64,000 nt of DNA, from positions 1 through 64,000 of the forward strand of contig NZ_OBMI01000002.1 in assembly GCF_900199185.1 (NCBI RefSeq), read 5' to 3'. The first letter of the stretch is position 1; every line of letters begins with the position of its first letter. A model generated the notes under the pieces. It worked only from the letters and a program-made list of their open reading frames with translations, was not told the origin of the DNA and did not search any database. Shown here one piece after another: positions 16,760-26,129 of the stretch. The position numbers and the translations under genes were made by a program. The DNA is from Sphingomonas guangdongensis. Lineage in GTDB: Bacteria > Pseudomonadota > Alphaproteobacteria > Sphingomonadales > Sphingomonadaceae.

Positions 16760-17254
16760 TTACAGGTTCGCCTGCTCGTCCTGTGGCAGGTCGGCGTCCG
16801 GCGGGTAGTAGAGCGCGGCGCACTCCCCGGCGAGGCAGCCGCCCTCGATCTCGATGTCGTCGCGGTAAGCGTCGGCGATGAAGCCGAGCGTGTCGACGTG
16901 CCGCGCCTCGAAGTACATCCGGTGCACGTCGTCGCGCCCGGCGCCGTAGACAACCCGGCCGACCTTTGCCCAGATCGACGCCATCGTGCACATCCCGCAA
17001 GGCTGCAGCGTCGAATACAGCGTGGCCCCACGCAGCTCCATCTCGCCCGTGCTCTCGCACGCGCGGCGGATTGCCATCATCTCGGCATGAGCAGTCGCGT
17101 CGGGCAGCTCCTGCGTCTGGTTGCGTTCGGCGGCGATGACCTTGCCATCGAGGACGATCACGCACCCGAGCGGCGAGGTGGACGGATCGGAGCCCTTCGA
17201 TCGCGCGACGTCGAGCGCCATTCGCATCCAGCGTTCGTCATTCCCCGCGCGCAT
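16760..17254 (-). CDS. Nucleoside/base deaminase (cytidine deaminase-like fold)
   Basis: 164 residues. The zinc site of the CDA superfamily is complete: HAE at 56-58 and PCGMC with Cys86 and Cys89. The spacing and the segment SPLGCVIVLDGKVIAAERNQ resemble guanine deaminase and tRNA-adenosine-deaminase relatives, and the PCGMCTMASIW form is typical of guanine deaminase-like proteins; the C-terminus (CLAGECAALYYPPDADLPQ) is distinct. A purine-type base is the likeliest substrate, but this is not certain. ATG 17254 has GGGGAA 8-12 nt upstream and was preferred to a GTG at 17272 in the same frame. Divergent from the TonB receptor. Confidence 0.85.
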   Translation of the reverse strand: MRAGNDERWMRMALDVARSKGSDPSTSPLGCVIVLDGKVIAAERNQTQELPDATAHAEMMAIRRACESTGEMELRGATLYSTLQPCGMCTMASIWAKVGRVVYGAGRDDVHRMYFEARHVDTLGFIADAYRDDIEIEGGCLAGECAALYYPPDADLPQDEQANL

Positions 17255-17493
17255 GGCCGTTTCCCCGATCACCGCGCCAACGCTCCACCCGGCCGTTCGA
17301 TGCGTCGATGTCCATGGTACTCGCCAGACACATTCCTGAAGCCGATCAATCCATCCACTAATACGATTTTAGTTCTGAAACGTCGCGGCTCATCACACCT
17401 GCAACAACAAGCGTCCGGGTCGGCATCAAGCATGCTGCGGGGGCGTGGCGAGCGGACGGCAACCCACCGTCCAGAACAGGGGAGGATAGCGCC

Positions 17494-20358
17494 GTGGCAA
17501 TCAAGGCTTTCAGGGTCCGCATGCTGGCGGGGACAATCGTCGGCGCCGCCGCGCTTTGCTGGACGGCCTCCCCCGCCGCCGCGCAGGACTCGCCCGTTCC
17601 GATCCCCGCCGATCAGCAGGCCGCGGCGGATGCGAACGCGGCGGCGCAGGGCACGCAGCCGCCCGCCGCGACCAGCAGCGACAGCGACGTCCCGCCCGGC
17701 ACCACCGCGCAGGAGAACGGCCCGGACATCGTCGTCACCGGATCCTTCCTCCGCAACGTCCGGCAGGAGGACCGCGCCTCGCCGATCCTGTCGGTCGGGC
17801 AGGAGGATCTGGCGAAGACGGGCATCACCTCGCTTGCCGACATTACCCGCTTCATTCCGCAGAACGTCGGCAGTGCGGGCGGCATCCAGGATCTGGCGAA
17901 GGGTGGCGGCGCCGACTCGCGCGACACGCGCTCCGCCAACCTGCGCGGGCTGGGCTCCGGTGCGACGCTGGTGCTGCTGAACGGGCGGCGCGTCGTGCCG
18001 ATCGACGGATTCGTCAACCTCAACAGCCTAACGCCGGAGATCGCGGTGTCGCGGCTGGAAACGGTGCTCGACGGCGCGTCTTCGACCTATGGCGCGGACG
18101 CGGTGGCGGGCGTCGTCAACGTCATCACCGACACGCGCTTCCGCGGGCTGAAGCTCTCCGGCCAGTTCACCCACATCGCGGACTCACCCGCCTTCAACGT
18201 GGGCGCGATGTGGGGCGTGGGTGACGGCGGCTTCCGCAGTGTGACCTCCATCGCCTATCGCAACGTCGACCGCCTCCAGAACGGTGAGCGCGACGTCACC
18301 AATTTCTTCAACCCATCGGCCGGTGCGGGCGCCAACCCCGGATCGTTCATCCTCTACGCGCGGCCCCGCACGGCAAGCGGCGGCGACGTGATCATCAACG
18401 GCAACAATTATTCGACGCTCTACGACCGGTTCCGCAATGCAGCGGGGCAGGTGACGGTGGTCGATCCCAACTGCGGCTCGGCGGAAACGCAGAGCCGCTA
18501 CGTGCCCGCCGCGAACAGCCCGGGCTTCGGGCTCGGCTCCTGCCAATTCAGCTTTCAGGCGCAGAACCCGATCCGCCCGGCGTCGCAGTCGCTGCTGATC
18601 CATAACGATACCACGTATGAGATCGCCGACGGGCACCAGCTGTTTGCCGAAATCTCGATCTACCACCAGGATGCGCAGCGCTACGGCGTGCCGTCGTTCG
18701 CGCAGAACCGGAACGGCCCGACCCCGCCGATCGTACCGGCCGCCAACCCGCTCAATCCCTTTGGCGTCGACGTCGGCTTTATCGGCCGCGCGATCGGCTC
18801 GCAGGGGTTCGCCGGCACCCTCTACAAGGTGCAGCGCGATCAGGTCGACCAGCGCCACCTGGTGGTCGGCGGGCGCGGCACGATCGGCGGCGGCTGGAAC
18901 TACGAGGCGAACGCCACCTGGTCGCGCGGCGAGGTCAACTCGGTCGACAAGGACACCGACATGCGGCTGTTTCAGGCCGCGCTGAACGGCTTCGGCGGAC
19001 CCAATTGCAACATCCGCTTCAACGGCGCGGGTAGCGGGGCGGTGCCGGGGCAGGGCAACTGCCTGTATCTCAGCCCCTTCGCCAAGGACAATCTGACCCA
19101 GGATCCGTCGCTGATCTTCAACATTCAGACGGAAGAGATCGCCAACACCGTCCGCGAGTTCCTGATCGGCGAGGCGGTCGTCAACGGGACGCTGGTGGAG
19201 CTCGCGGGTAACCCGCTCGACGTCGCGGTCGGCGTGCAGTACCGGCAGGAGCGCCAGGTCGCCCGCTACTCCGACCTCTTCCAGAACGGTTTCGGCGCGT
19301 TCAACGGGCCGTTCCGTAACACCGACCTGAAGCGCGAGGTGAAGAGCATCTTCGCCGAGGCGAACTACAAGCCGTTCGAGGCGCTGAACCTCAATATCGC
19401 GGCGCGCTACGAGGATTACGGCAACTTTGATACGCTCGCGCCCAAGATCGCGGCCAATCTGCGCCCGACCGACTGGCTATCGATTCGCGGCTCGGCCAGC
19501 AAGGCGTTCCAGGCACCGGCGATCGCCAATTCGACCGACGCGCTGATCTCGACCAATGTCGCGAACATCATCGATCCGCTCGACGGATCGATCGTGTTCC
19601 GCTCGCTCCAGCAGTTCGGCAATCCCAACCTGCAGCCGCAGAAGGCCGACGTCTTCAACATCGGCACGACCCTACTGCCCGTCCGCCAGGCTAGCATCTC
19701 CGTCGACTACTGGAACTACAAGTACGTCAACCAGATCCAGCTCCAGAACGGTCAGGCGGTGATCAACGCCGATCCGCGCGGGCCCAATGTCATCCGCGAC
19801 TCGACCGGTGCCGCCCAGTCGGTGATCGTGACGTCGTACAATGCGCCGAGCGGCACGCAGACCTCCGGCATCGATATCGCGGGGCGGTTCGAGCTGGAGA
19901 CGGGGGCGCTCACGGTCGGCTTCCGCAACAACCTCTCGATCCTGCTGAAGTACGACGTCGATACCGGCACCACCGTCTATGACGGCGTCGGCAAGCGCAA
20001 CAACTACCAGACGTCGCCGCTCACCGCGGCTGCGGCACCGCGCTACCGCAACGTCGCCGGCATCGACTTCTCGCTCGGCGATCACGCGCTGACCGTCGAC
20101 TGGCGCTACGCCAGCAGCATCCGTGACGACTATCAGCAGGTGCTCGGCGCACCCGAGGTCGCCCGGATCGGCGCCTGGTCGGTCTTCGACTGGCAGTACG
20201 CCGTCCGGTTCGGCAGCGACCGCCGGTTCGAAGTCGCGGTCGGGATGACCAACGCGTTCGACAAGGAGCCGCCGCGCGCGATCTACACGGGCTATCTCTC
20301 GACGACGTCGGATCCGTTCGGCCGCCAGACCTATGGCCGCCTGACCGCGCGGTTCTGA
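17494..20358 (+). CDS. TonB-dependent receptor (first of three)
   Basis: 954 residues: signal peptide 1-31, a low-complexity Ala/Asp/Gln region (32-75), then DIVVTGS, the usual Sphingomonas-type plug start. The plug (about 76-215) has NLRGLGSGATLVLLNGRRVV and SSTYGADAVAGVVNVI. The barrel fills the rest and ends in a strand finishing TARF, with the terminal Phe needed for outer-membrane assembly. The start is GTG 17494, with GGGGAGGAT centred 10 nt upstream. It is followed by a hairpin and then by a CitMHS carrier and two hydrolases, so it probably imports an ester or a large organic-acid conjugate across the outer membrane. The ligand is inferred only from those neighbours. Confidence 0.92.
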   Translation: MAIKAFRVRMLAGTIVGAAALCWTASPAAAQDSPVPIPADQQAAADANAAAQGTQPPAATSSDSDVPPGTTAQENGPDIVVTGSFLRNVRQEDRASPILSVGQEDLAKTGITSLADITRFIPQNVGSAGGIQDLAKGGGADSRDTRSANLRGLGSGATLVLLNGRRVVPIDGFVNLNSLTPEIAVSRLETVLDGASSTYGADAVAGVVNVITDTRFRGLKLSGQFTHIADSPAFNVGAMWGVGDGGFRSVTSIAYRNVDRLQNGERDVTNFFNPSAGAGANPGSFILYARPRTASGGDVIINGNNYSTLYDRFRNAAGQVTVVDPNCGSAETQSRYVPAANSPGFGLGSCQFSFQAQNPIRPASQSLLIHNDTTYEIADGHQLFAEISIYHQDAQRYGVPSFAQNRNGPTPPIVPAANPLNPFGVDVGFIGRAIGSQGFAGTLYKVQRDQVDQRHLVVGGRGTIGGGWNYEANATWSRGEVNSVDKDTDMRLFQAALNGFGGPNCNIRFNGAGSGAVPGQGNCLYLSPFAKDNLTQDPSLIFNIQTEEIANTVREFLIGEAVVNGTLVELAGNPLDVAVGVQYRQERQVARYSDLFQNGFGAFNGPFRNTDLKREVKSIFAEANYKPFEALNLNIAARYEDYGNFDTLAPKIAANLRPTDWLSIRGSASKAFQAPAIANSTDALISTNVANIIDPLDGSIVFRSLQQFGNPNLQPQKADVFNIGTTLLPVRQASISVDYWNYKYVNQIQLQNGQAVINADPRGPNVIRDSTGAAQSVIVTSYNAPSGTQTSGIDIAGRFELETGALTVGFRNNLSILLKYDVDTGTTVYDGVGKRNNYQTSPLTAAAAPRYRNVAGIDFSLGDHALTVDWRYASSIRDDYQQVLGAPEVARIGAWSVFDWQYAVRFGSDRRFEVAVGMTNAFDKEPPRAIYTGYLSTTSDPFGRQTYGRLTARF

Positions 20359-20383
20359 GCGGAAGCGTGCCGCGCACTTCCGC
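20359..20383 (+). terminator. Hairpin directly after the TonB receptor
   Basis: GCGGAA (20359-20364) pairs with TTCCGC (20378-20383), and the inner GTGC (20367-20370) pairs with GCAC (20374-20377) around a 3-nt loop, with a 2-nt bulge. It begins at the base after the receptor stop codon. Without a T-run it may act as a partial terminator that lowers expression of the downstream carrier and hydrolases, or as mRNA 3'-end protection. Confidence 0.5.
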
Positions 20384-20440
20384 CGCTTCGCCGCTGCCGG
20401 CGCGCTCGCCGGCGCGGCCGGCACCCGTTAGGACGGTGCC

Positions 20441-21781
20441 ATGCTGGCCCTGATCGGCGTCCTTGCGATCCTGTCGCTGCTCGGCCTGATCCTGTCGAAC
20501 CGGATCTCGCCGCTCGCGGCGCTGATCCTGGTGCCGGTCGCGGCGGCGGTCCTGGCCGGGCTGGGGGCGGAGCTGCCCGATTATGTCGCGTCGGGACTCG
20601 CCAAGATCGCGCCGGTTGCCGGCATGTTCGTGTTCGCGATCCTGTTCTTCGGCATCATGACCGATGCCGGGCTGCTGGCGCCGCTGGTCGGGCTGGTGCT
20701 GCGGCTGGTGGGAGAGAAGCCGCGCCGGATCGCGGTCGGCACCGCGGCGCTCGCGCTGCTCATCCACCTCGATGGATCGGGCGCGGTCTGCTTCCTGGTC
20801 ACGATACCGGCACTGCGGCCGCTCTACGACCGGCTCGGCATGGATCGCCGTGTGCTCGCCTGCACCGCGTCGATGGCGGCGGGCGTGAACTTCCTGCCGT
20901 GGACCGGGCCGACGCTGCGTGCGTCGGCGTCGCTGAAGGTGCCGACGTCGGCGCTGTTCACGCCGATGATCGCGGTGCAGCTGGTCGGGCTCGTCTTCGT
21001 CTTCGCCGCGAGTTGGTGGCTCGGGCGGCGCGAGGAGTTGCGGCTCGCGGCGGCGGGGCGGCTCGGCACGCCAGCCGCGGACGCGAGCCGATCGGGCGCG
21101 CTCGCGGCGGAGCCGCTCGGGCAAGCGCACGGCGACGACGACAAGGCGGCGGCGCTGCGCCGGCCGCGGCTCTACCCGGTCAACCTCGCACTCACGCTCG
21201 TCGCGATCGCCCTGATGGTCAGCGGCGCGGTTGAGCCGGTGCTGGTGTTCATGGTCGCGACCGCGCTTGCGCTGGTCATCAACTATCCAACTGCCGCCGA
21301 GCAGCGCGACCGCATCGACGCGCACGCCCGCGCCGCGCTGCTGATGGCCGGCATCCTGCTCGCCGCGGGTGCCTTCACCGGGATCATGACCGGATCGGGC
21401 ATGATCCGCGCCATGGCCGAGGCGGCGGTGCGCCACGTCCCCGACGGCGTCGGCGGGCACATCCCGGTGGTGCTCGCCGTTCTCTCGATGCCGCTGTCGC
21501 TGCTGTTCGATCCGGACAGCTTCTACTTCGGCGTGCTGCCGGTCGTGGCAGAGGTCGCCGACCACTTCGGCACGCCGCGGATCCAGGTCGGCCAGGCGGC
21601 GCTGCTCGGGCAGATGACCACTGGATTTCCGGTCAGCCCGCTCACGCCCGCGACCTTCCTGGTGGCGGGGCTGAGCGGCGTGGAGCTCGGCGCGCATCAG
21701 CGCTTCGCGATCCCGTGGCTGTTCGCGGCGACGCTGGTGATGACGGCGGCCGCGGTCCTGCTCGGAGTGCTGCCGTTGTGA
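20441..21781 (+). CDS. CitMHS family citrate/organic acid transporter
   Basis: 446 residues, hydrophobic throughout with about 12 membrane segments and a central hydrophilic loop (about 205-240). The segments ALLIHLDGSGAVCFLVTIPAL, NFLPWTGPTLRAS and SLLFDPDSFYFGVLPVV are characteristic of the CitMHS family, inner-membrane proton symporters for citrate or metal-citrate complexes. Given the catabolic neighbours, a branched di- or tricarboxylate such as 3-hydroxy-3-methylglutarate is an equally good candidate substrate. It is 82 bp after the receptor, and its stop overlaps the GTG of the next hydrolase by 4 nt, so it belongs to one operon with the two esterases. Confidence 0.88.
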   Translation: MLALIGVLAILSLLGLILSNRISPLAALILVPVAAAVLAGLGAELPDYVASGLAKIAPVAGMFVFAILFFGIMTDAGLLAPLVGLVLRLVGEKPRRIAVGTAALALLIHLDGSGAVCFLVTIPALRPLYDRLGMDRRVLACTASMAAGVNFLPWTGPTLRASASLKVPTSALFTPMIAVQLVGLVFVFAASWWLGRREELRLAAAGRLGTPAADASRSGALAAEPLGQAHGDDDKAAALRRPRLYPVNLALTLVAIALMVSGAVEPVLVFMVATALALVINYPTAAEQRDRIDAHARAALLMAGILLAAGAFTGIMTGSGMIRAMAEAAVRHVPDGVGGHIPVVLAVLSMPLSLLFDPDSFYFGVLPVVAEVADHFGTPRIQVGQAALLGQMTTGFPVSPLTPATFLVAGLSGVELGAHQRFAIPWLFAATLVMTAAAVLLGVLPL

Positions 21782-23748
21782 TCCGGGTCGCGCTGTCGCT
21801 CGCCGCGGTGCTGGCCGCGACCGCCGCCGACGCCCGCGTCATCCGGCTGGTGGTGGAGCGCGAGGAACGGTCACCCGCCACGCGCGCCGGCGCGCCCGAG
21901 TACCGCATCCTCCACGGCCGCTACGAGGGCGATCTCGATCCCGCCGCGCCGGGCAACGCCGTCATTACCGACATCACGCTCGCACCGCGCAATGCGGCCG
22001 GTCGGGTTGCCTACAGCGCGACCTTCGCGATCGCGCTGCCGGTCGACCCGGCGCGCGGCAGCGGCGTGCTGTTCTATGACGTGCCCAATCGCGGCAACGG
22101 GACGGTGGCGGCCGACCTCGACGGGCACATCCGGGTGGTGAGCGGATGGCAGGGCGACCTAGCGCCGATGGCGGGCGCGCAGACCGCAACCGTCCCCGTC
22201 GCTGCGGGCGCGACCGGCACGGTGCTGCAGCGCTTCGTCAACATGCCCGCGGGCACCACCACGCTTTCCATCACCGGCAGCATCGGCCGGCCGACGCCGC
22301 GACCGCTTCCCGTCAGCCTCGACACCGCCCGGGCGCAACTGCTGCGGCAGACGAGCGACGCGGCCGCGCCGGTGCCGCTCCCAGCCGCCGCCTGGGCGTT
22401 TGCCGACTGCCGCACCCGCCCGTTCCCGGGCACGCCCGATCCGACCCGGCTGTGCGTCAGCGGCGGCTTCGATCCCGCTCAAGCGTACACGTTGATCTAC
22501 CAGGGCCGCGATCCGCTGGTGCTCGGCATCGGCTTTGCGGCGGTGCGTGACCTCAACGCCTTCCTGCGCCACGCCCCGGCGCCGGCGAACCCGCTCGCGG
22601 GACGCGTCCGCTGGCCGATCATCACCGGCACGTCGCAGTCGGGAAACTTCGTCAAGAGCTTCATCAACCTCGGCTTCAACGCCGACGAGGACGGGCGTCA
22701 GGTGTTCGCCGGCGCGAACCCCAACATCGCCGCGCGGCAGGTGCCGCTCAACATCCGCTTCGGCGTGCCGGGCGGTGCGGCAACGCTGTGGGAACCCGGC
22801 AGCGAGGGGACCTTGTGGTGGGGGACGTATGACGACCGCGTGCGCGGGCGTGGCTTGTCCAGCCTGCTCGACGCGTGCCGCCGCACCGCGACCTGCCCCA
22901 GGATCATGGAGACGGTCGGGTCCGCCGAGACCTGGGGCCTGCGGATGTCGCCCGGCATGGTCGGCACCGATGCCGCCCGCGACCTGCCGCTGCCGCCGGA
23001 GGTACGGCGCTACTACTTCCCCAGCGTGACCCACGGGGGATCGTACGTCGGCGGATTTCCGGTGAAAGGCGAGCCCGCGTCCCCCGGCGCACCGCGCTGC
23101 ACGCTTGCGATGAACCCGAACCCGTCGGCCGACACCCGCCGGGCGCTGCTCGCGCGGCTGGCGGAGTGGGTGTCGCGCGGCACAGCCCCGCCGCCCAGCC
23201 GATATCCGACGATCGCGGCCGGCGAGCTGGTGGCGCCGACGGCGCGTGCGATGGGCTGGCCCGCCATTCCGAGGGCACCGAGCCCGGATGGGCACCTCAA
23301 CCAGTTCCTCGATTACGATTACGGCCGCGGCTTCGACTATCAGCGGCTAAGCGGCGTGCTCCGGCAGCAGCCGCCGCACGTGCGCCGCCCGATCCCCTCG
23401 TTGGTCCCGCGCGTCGATCGCGACGGGAACGAGGTCGGCGGTGTGCCGTCCATCCAGCTGCTGGTGCCGATCGGGACCTACACCGGCTGGAACGAGCTGG
23501 CCGAGGGCTATGGCGCGGGCGGGCCGTGCGGCTTCGTGGGCGGCTTCATCCCCCTCGCGCGGACACGCGACGAGCGGATGGCTCGCGGCGATCCGCGCCG
23601 CTCGCTCGAGGAGCGCTACCGCGACCATGCCGGCTTCGTCGCGCGGGTCCGCACCGTAGCGGCCGAGCAGGTCGCGGCCGGTTGGCTGCTCCCCGACGAT
23701 GCCGCGCGGATCGTCGCGGAGGCGGAGGCGAGCGATGTCCTTCGCTAA
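21778..23748 (+). CDS. Exported alpha/beta-hydrolase domain protein
   Basis: 656 residues from GTG 21778, overlapping the transporter stop (GTGA). Signal peptide VIRVALSLAAVLAATAADA. The middle holds WPIITGTSQSGNFVKSF, in which Ser in GTSQSG is the likely nucleophile, and HGGSYVGGFPVKGEPAS further on. The layout matches the large alpha/beta hydrolase domain family (PF20091 type), exported proteins often found near TonB receptors and without a known substrate. The gene lies between the carrier and a tannase-like esterase, so a role in cleaving an imported ester in the periplasm is likely. Functional call beyond hydrolase is inference. Confidence 0.8.
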   Translation: MIRVALSLAAVLAATAADARVIRLVVEREERSPATRAGAPEYRILHGRYEGDLDPAAPGNAVITDITLAPRNAAGRVAYSATFAIALPVDPARGSGVLFYDVPNRGNGTVAADLDGHIRVVSGWQGDLAPMAGAQTATVPVAAGATGTVLQRFVNMPAGTTTLSITGSIGRPTPRPLPVSLDTARAQLLRQTSDAAAPVPLPAAAWAFADCRTRPFPGTPDPTRLCVSGGFDPAQAYTLIYQGRDPLVLGIGFAAVRDLNAFLRHAPAPANPLAGRVRWPIITGTSQSGNFVKSFINLGFNADEDGRQVFAGANPNIAARQVPLNIRFGVPGGAATLWEPGSEGTLWWGTYDDRVRGRGLSSLLDACRRTATCPRIMETVGSAETWGLRMSPGMVGTDAARDLPLPPEVRRYYFPSVTHGGSYVGGFPVKGEPASPGAPRCTLAMNPNPSADTRRALLARLAEWVSRGTAPPPSRYPTIAAGELVAPTARAMGWPAIPRAPSPDGHLNQFLDYDYGRGFDYQRLSGVLRQQPPHVRRPIPSLVPRVDRDGNEVGGVPSIQLLVPIGTYTGWNELAEGYGAGGPCGFVGGFIPLARTRDERMARGDPRRSLEERYRDHAGFVARVRTVAAEQVAAGWLLPDDAARIVAEAEASDVLR

Positions 23749-25258
23749 GGCGCTGCTGCTCGCGGGAACGGTCGCGCAACCGGCGGGGGATCGCTGCACG
23801 GCGCTCGCCGGGGCGGAGCGCACCGCCGCGGCCGTGCCGGCGGGTACGCGCGTGCCGACCGGGCCGAGCGGCGGCGCGGTGAGCCTGTCCGGATTCTGCC
23901 GGGTGGAAGGCGTGCTGCGCCCGGTCGCCGGATCGCGGATCGGCTACCAGCTCTGGCTGCCCGCGCCGGGCAAGTGGACCGGACGCTTCCAGATGTTTGG
24001 CAACGGCGGCTATTCCGCGGAACTGCCGCTCGGCCAGATGGCGGCGGCGGTCGCGCGCGGTTCCGCCGCGATCGCGACCGACACCGGGCACAGCGGCGAC
24101 GATCCAGACTTCGCGCGCGGCGCGCCGGAGGCGATCGTCGACTGGGGCTGGCGCGGGGTGCACCTGTCGGCGGTGGAGGGTCAGCGGCTGACCGCGCGCT
24201 ACTACGGCCGGGCGGCGCGGTACCGGTACTTCGCCGGTTGCTCGACCGGCGGGCACCAGGCGATGATGGAGGCGCAGCGCTTCCCGGACGACTTCGACGG
24301 CATCGTCGCGGGCGCCCCCGGCGCAAATCGGGTGACCCTCAACGCCGCCTTCCTGTGGCAGTTCGTCACCAACAATCCGACGCCCGGCCGCCCGCCGCTG
24401 CTCGACGCCTCCGACCTGAAGCTTTTGCAGGATCACGCGCTCGCCACCTGCCACACGGCCAACGGCGCGGCGGCCGGAGGGCTGGCGGCGGACGGCTGGC
24501 TGAACGATCCGCTCGGCTGCCGGCCCGATCCCGCCGCGTTGCTGTGCCGCCCGGGTGGCACGGGCGATTGCCTGACCGCGGCACAGGTGCAGGCGGCCGC
24601 GGCCATGTACCGCGGCGCGACCGACCCGCGGACGGGCAAGCGCGTGACCCTTCCCTGGCTGCCGGGCAGCGAGGCGGGGTGGGCGGCTTACTGGGCCGAC
24701 CCGCGGCAGCCCGATCAGCCGGCGCGTGCCAATTTCTGGCGCTTGTGGACTGGCTATGGCGACCGCTGGCAGCCCAGCAAGTTCGATTGGGGACGCGATC
24801 TCGCCGCCGCCAGGACGCGGCTCGGGCCGGTGATCGACGCGGTCGACCCGGACCTCGACGGGTTTCGCAGACGTGGGGGCCGTCTGCTCCAGTACCACGG
24901 GCTCGCCGATCCGGTGGTCTCGCCGCTTGACACGATCGCCTACCGCGACGCGGTCGCGCGGCGCACGCCCAAGCTGTCGGCATGGAACCGGCTGTTCTTG
25001 GTGCCGGGCATGGGGCACTGCGCCGGCGGCCCGGGGTTCTGGCGGTTCGATGCGCAGACCGCAATCGAGCGGTGGGTGGAGCAGGGGCAGGCACCCGATC
25101 GCCTTGTCGCCGGCCAGGCGGCGGGCACCGCCACCCGCCCGCTCTGCCCCTATCCGCAGCGTGCCCGTTTCCGCGCCGGGCCGACCGACGCGGCCGACAG
25201 CTTCGTGTGCGAAGCCCCGCTCAGCCGCGCGTCGGCGGGAACGCCGCGACGCGACTGA
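23735..25258 (+). CDS. Tannase/feruloyl esterase family hydrolase
   Basis: 507 residues. The family signature is intact: AGCSTGGHQAMMEAQRFP carries the nucleophile Ser and its neighbouring Cys, and VPGMGHCAGG near the C-terminus carries the catalytic His with the second Cys of the CS-D-HC disulfide-linked triad; LQYHGLADPVVSPLDTI provides the Asp region. Members hydrolyse gallate, ferulate or related esters. The N-terminus (MSFAKALLLAGTVAQPAG) looks like a short signal peptide, so it probably acts in the periplasm. ATG 23735 overlaps the preceding stop by 14 nt. Its 3' end overlaps the oppositely oriented HMG-CoA lyase gene by 38 bp (25221-25258). Confidence 0.87.
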   Translation: MSFAKALLLAGTVAQPAGDRCTALAGAERTAAAVPAGTRVPTGPSGGAVSLSGFCRVEGVLRPVAGSRIGYQLWLPAPGKWTGRFQMFGNGGYSAELPLGQMAAAVARGSAAIATDTGHSGDDPDFARGAPEAIVDWGWRGVHLSAVEGQRLTARYYGRAARYRYFAGCSTGGHQAMMEAQRFPDDFDGIVAGAPGANRVTLNAAFLWQFVTNNPTPGRPPLLDASDLKLLQDHALATCHTANGAAAGGLAADGWLNDPLGCRPDPAALLCRPGGTGDCLTAAQVQAAAAMYRGATDPRTGKRVTLPWLPGSEAGWAAYWADPRQPDQPARANFWRLWTGYGDRWQPSKFDWGRDLAAARTRLGPVIDAVDPDLDGFRRRGGRLLQYHGLADPVVSPLDTIAYRDAVARRTPKLSAWNRLFLVPGMGHCAGGPGFWRFDAQTAIERWVEQGQAPDRLVAGQAAGTATRPLCPYPQRARFRAGPTDAADSFVCEAPLSRASAGTPRRD

Positions 25259-26129
25259 CCCGGCCGGGCAGCGGCCGGCCGAGCCGATCGCCCAGCCACT
25301 GCGCCGCCTCCGTCACCGCCGGCAGCGACATACCGGTCGCGATCCCGCCGCGATCGAGCGTGTAGAGCAGGTCCTCCGTCGCGACATTGCCCGATGCGCC
25401 CGGCGCGAACGGGCACCCGCCGAGCCCGCCGATCGAGCAGTCGAGGATCGCAACACCCAGCTCCAGCGCCGCCCAGGCATTGGCGACCGCGGTGTTGCGG
25501 GTATCGTGGGCGTGGAGCCGGAGCGGGACGCCCGGCGCCGCGGCGGCGACCGCCGTGATCACTTGGCGCACGTCGGCGGGGGTGGCGACGCCGATCGTGT
25601 CGGCGAGCGCGATCTCCCGCGCGCCACCATCCGCCAGTCGCCGCGCAATCGCAGCGACCCGGGTCGCCGGCACCTCGCCGTCGAACGGGCAGCCGAACGC
25701 GACGGAAATGGTTGCCTGCGCACGTCGTCCGGCCTCGTTCGCGAGCGTCAGGATCTCCAGCGCGTCGGCCACGGTGCCCTCGGCATCGCGGCCCTGGTTG
25801 CTCTGCGCGAAGCCGTCGCTCGCCGCCGCTACCGCGCCGATCTCCTCCACGCCGGTCCGGAGCGCGCGATCCACCCCGCGCCGGTTGAGTGCGAGGCCGA
25901 CCGTGACCGCCCGCAAGCGGCCGACTGCGTCGCACACCGCTTCTGCATCCGCCATCTGTGGGACGCGCAGCGGATGGACGAAGCTGGCGATCTCGATCCG
26001 GGCCGCGCCGGCCGCATCGGCGCGGCGGATCAGCGCGACCTTGTCGGCGGTGGAGAGCGCCACCGCCTCGTTCTGCAGCCCGTCACGGGCCGCAACCTCG
26101 ACGATCTCGACAGCGGCGGGATAGGTCAT
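25221..26129 (-). CDS. Hydroxymethylglutaryl-CoA lyase family enzyme
   Basis: 302 residues of the DRE-TIM metallolyase fold. EVAARDGLQNE (Arg15, Asp16) gives the first catalytic pair, RLHAHDTRNTAVANAW gives metal-binding His206/His208, and GLGGCPFAPGASGNVATED carries the catalytic-loop Cys239 that is diagnostic of HMG-CoA lyases. These enzymes split HMG-CoA to acetoacetate and acetyl-CoA; close relatives act on citramalyl-CoA or other 3-hydroxy-3-methyl acyl-CoAs. The ATG overlaps the CoA-transferase stop by 4 nt (ATGA), so the two are coupled: activation by CoA transfer, then cleavage. Leucine-degradation partners (isovaleryl-CoA dehydrogenase, methylcrotonyl-CoA carboxylase) are absent here, pointing to use of an external acid. 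Confidence 0.88.
   Translation of the reverse strand: MTYPAAVEIVEVAARDGLQNEAVALSTADKVALIRRADAAGAARIEIASFVHPLRVPQMADAEAVCDAVGRLRAVTVGLALNRRGVDRALRTGVEEIGAVAAASDGFAQSNQGRDAEGTVADALEILTLANEAGRRAQATISVAFGCPFDGEVPATRVAAIARRLADGGAREIALADTIGVATPADVRQVITAVAAAAPGVPLRLHAHDTRNTAVANAWAALELGVAILDCSIGGLGGCPFAPGASGNVATEDLLYTLDRGGIATGMSLPAVTEAAQWLGDRLGRPLPGRVSRVAAFPPTRG

Noticed and set aside
20021..21697. 558-codon minus-strand frame opposite the CitMHS gene
   Set aside because: Composition is dominated by Arg, Gln, His and Asp, typical of an antisense shadow; the plus strand encodes a recognisable transporter.
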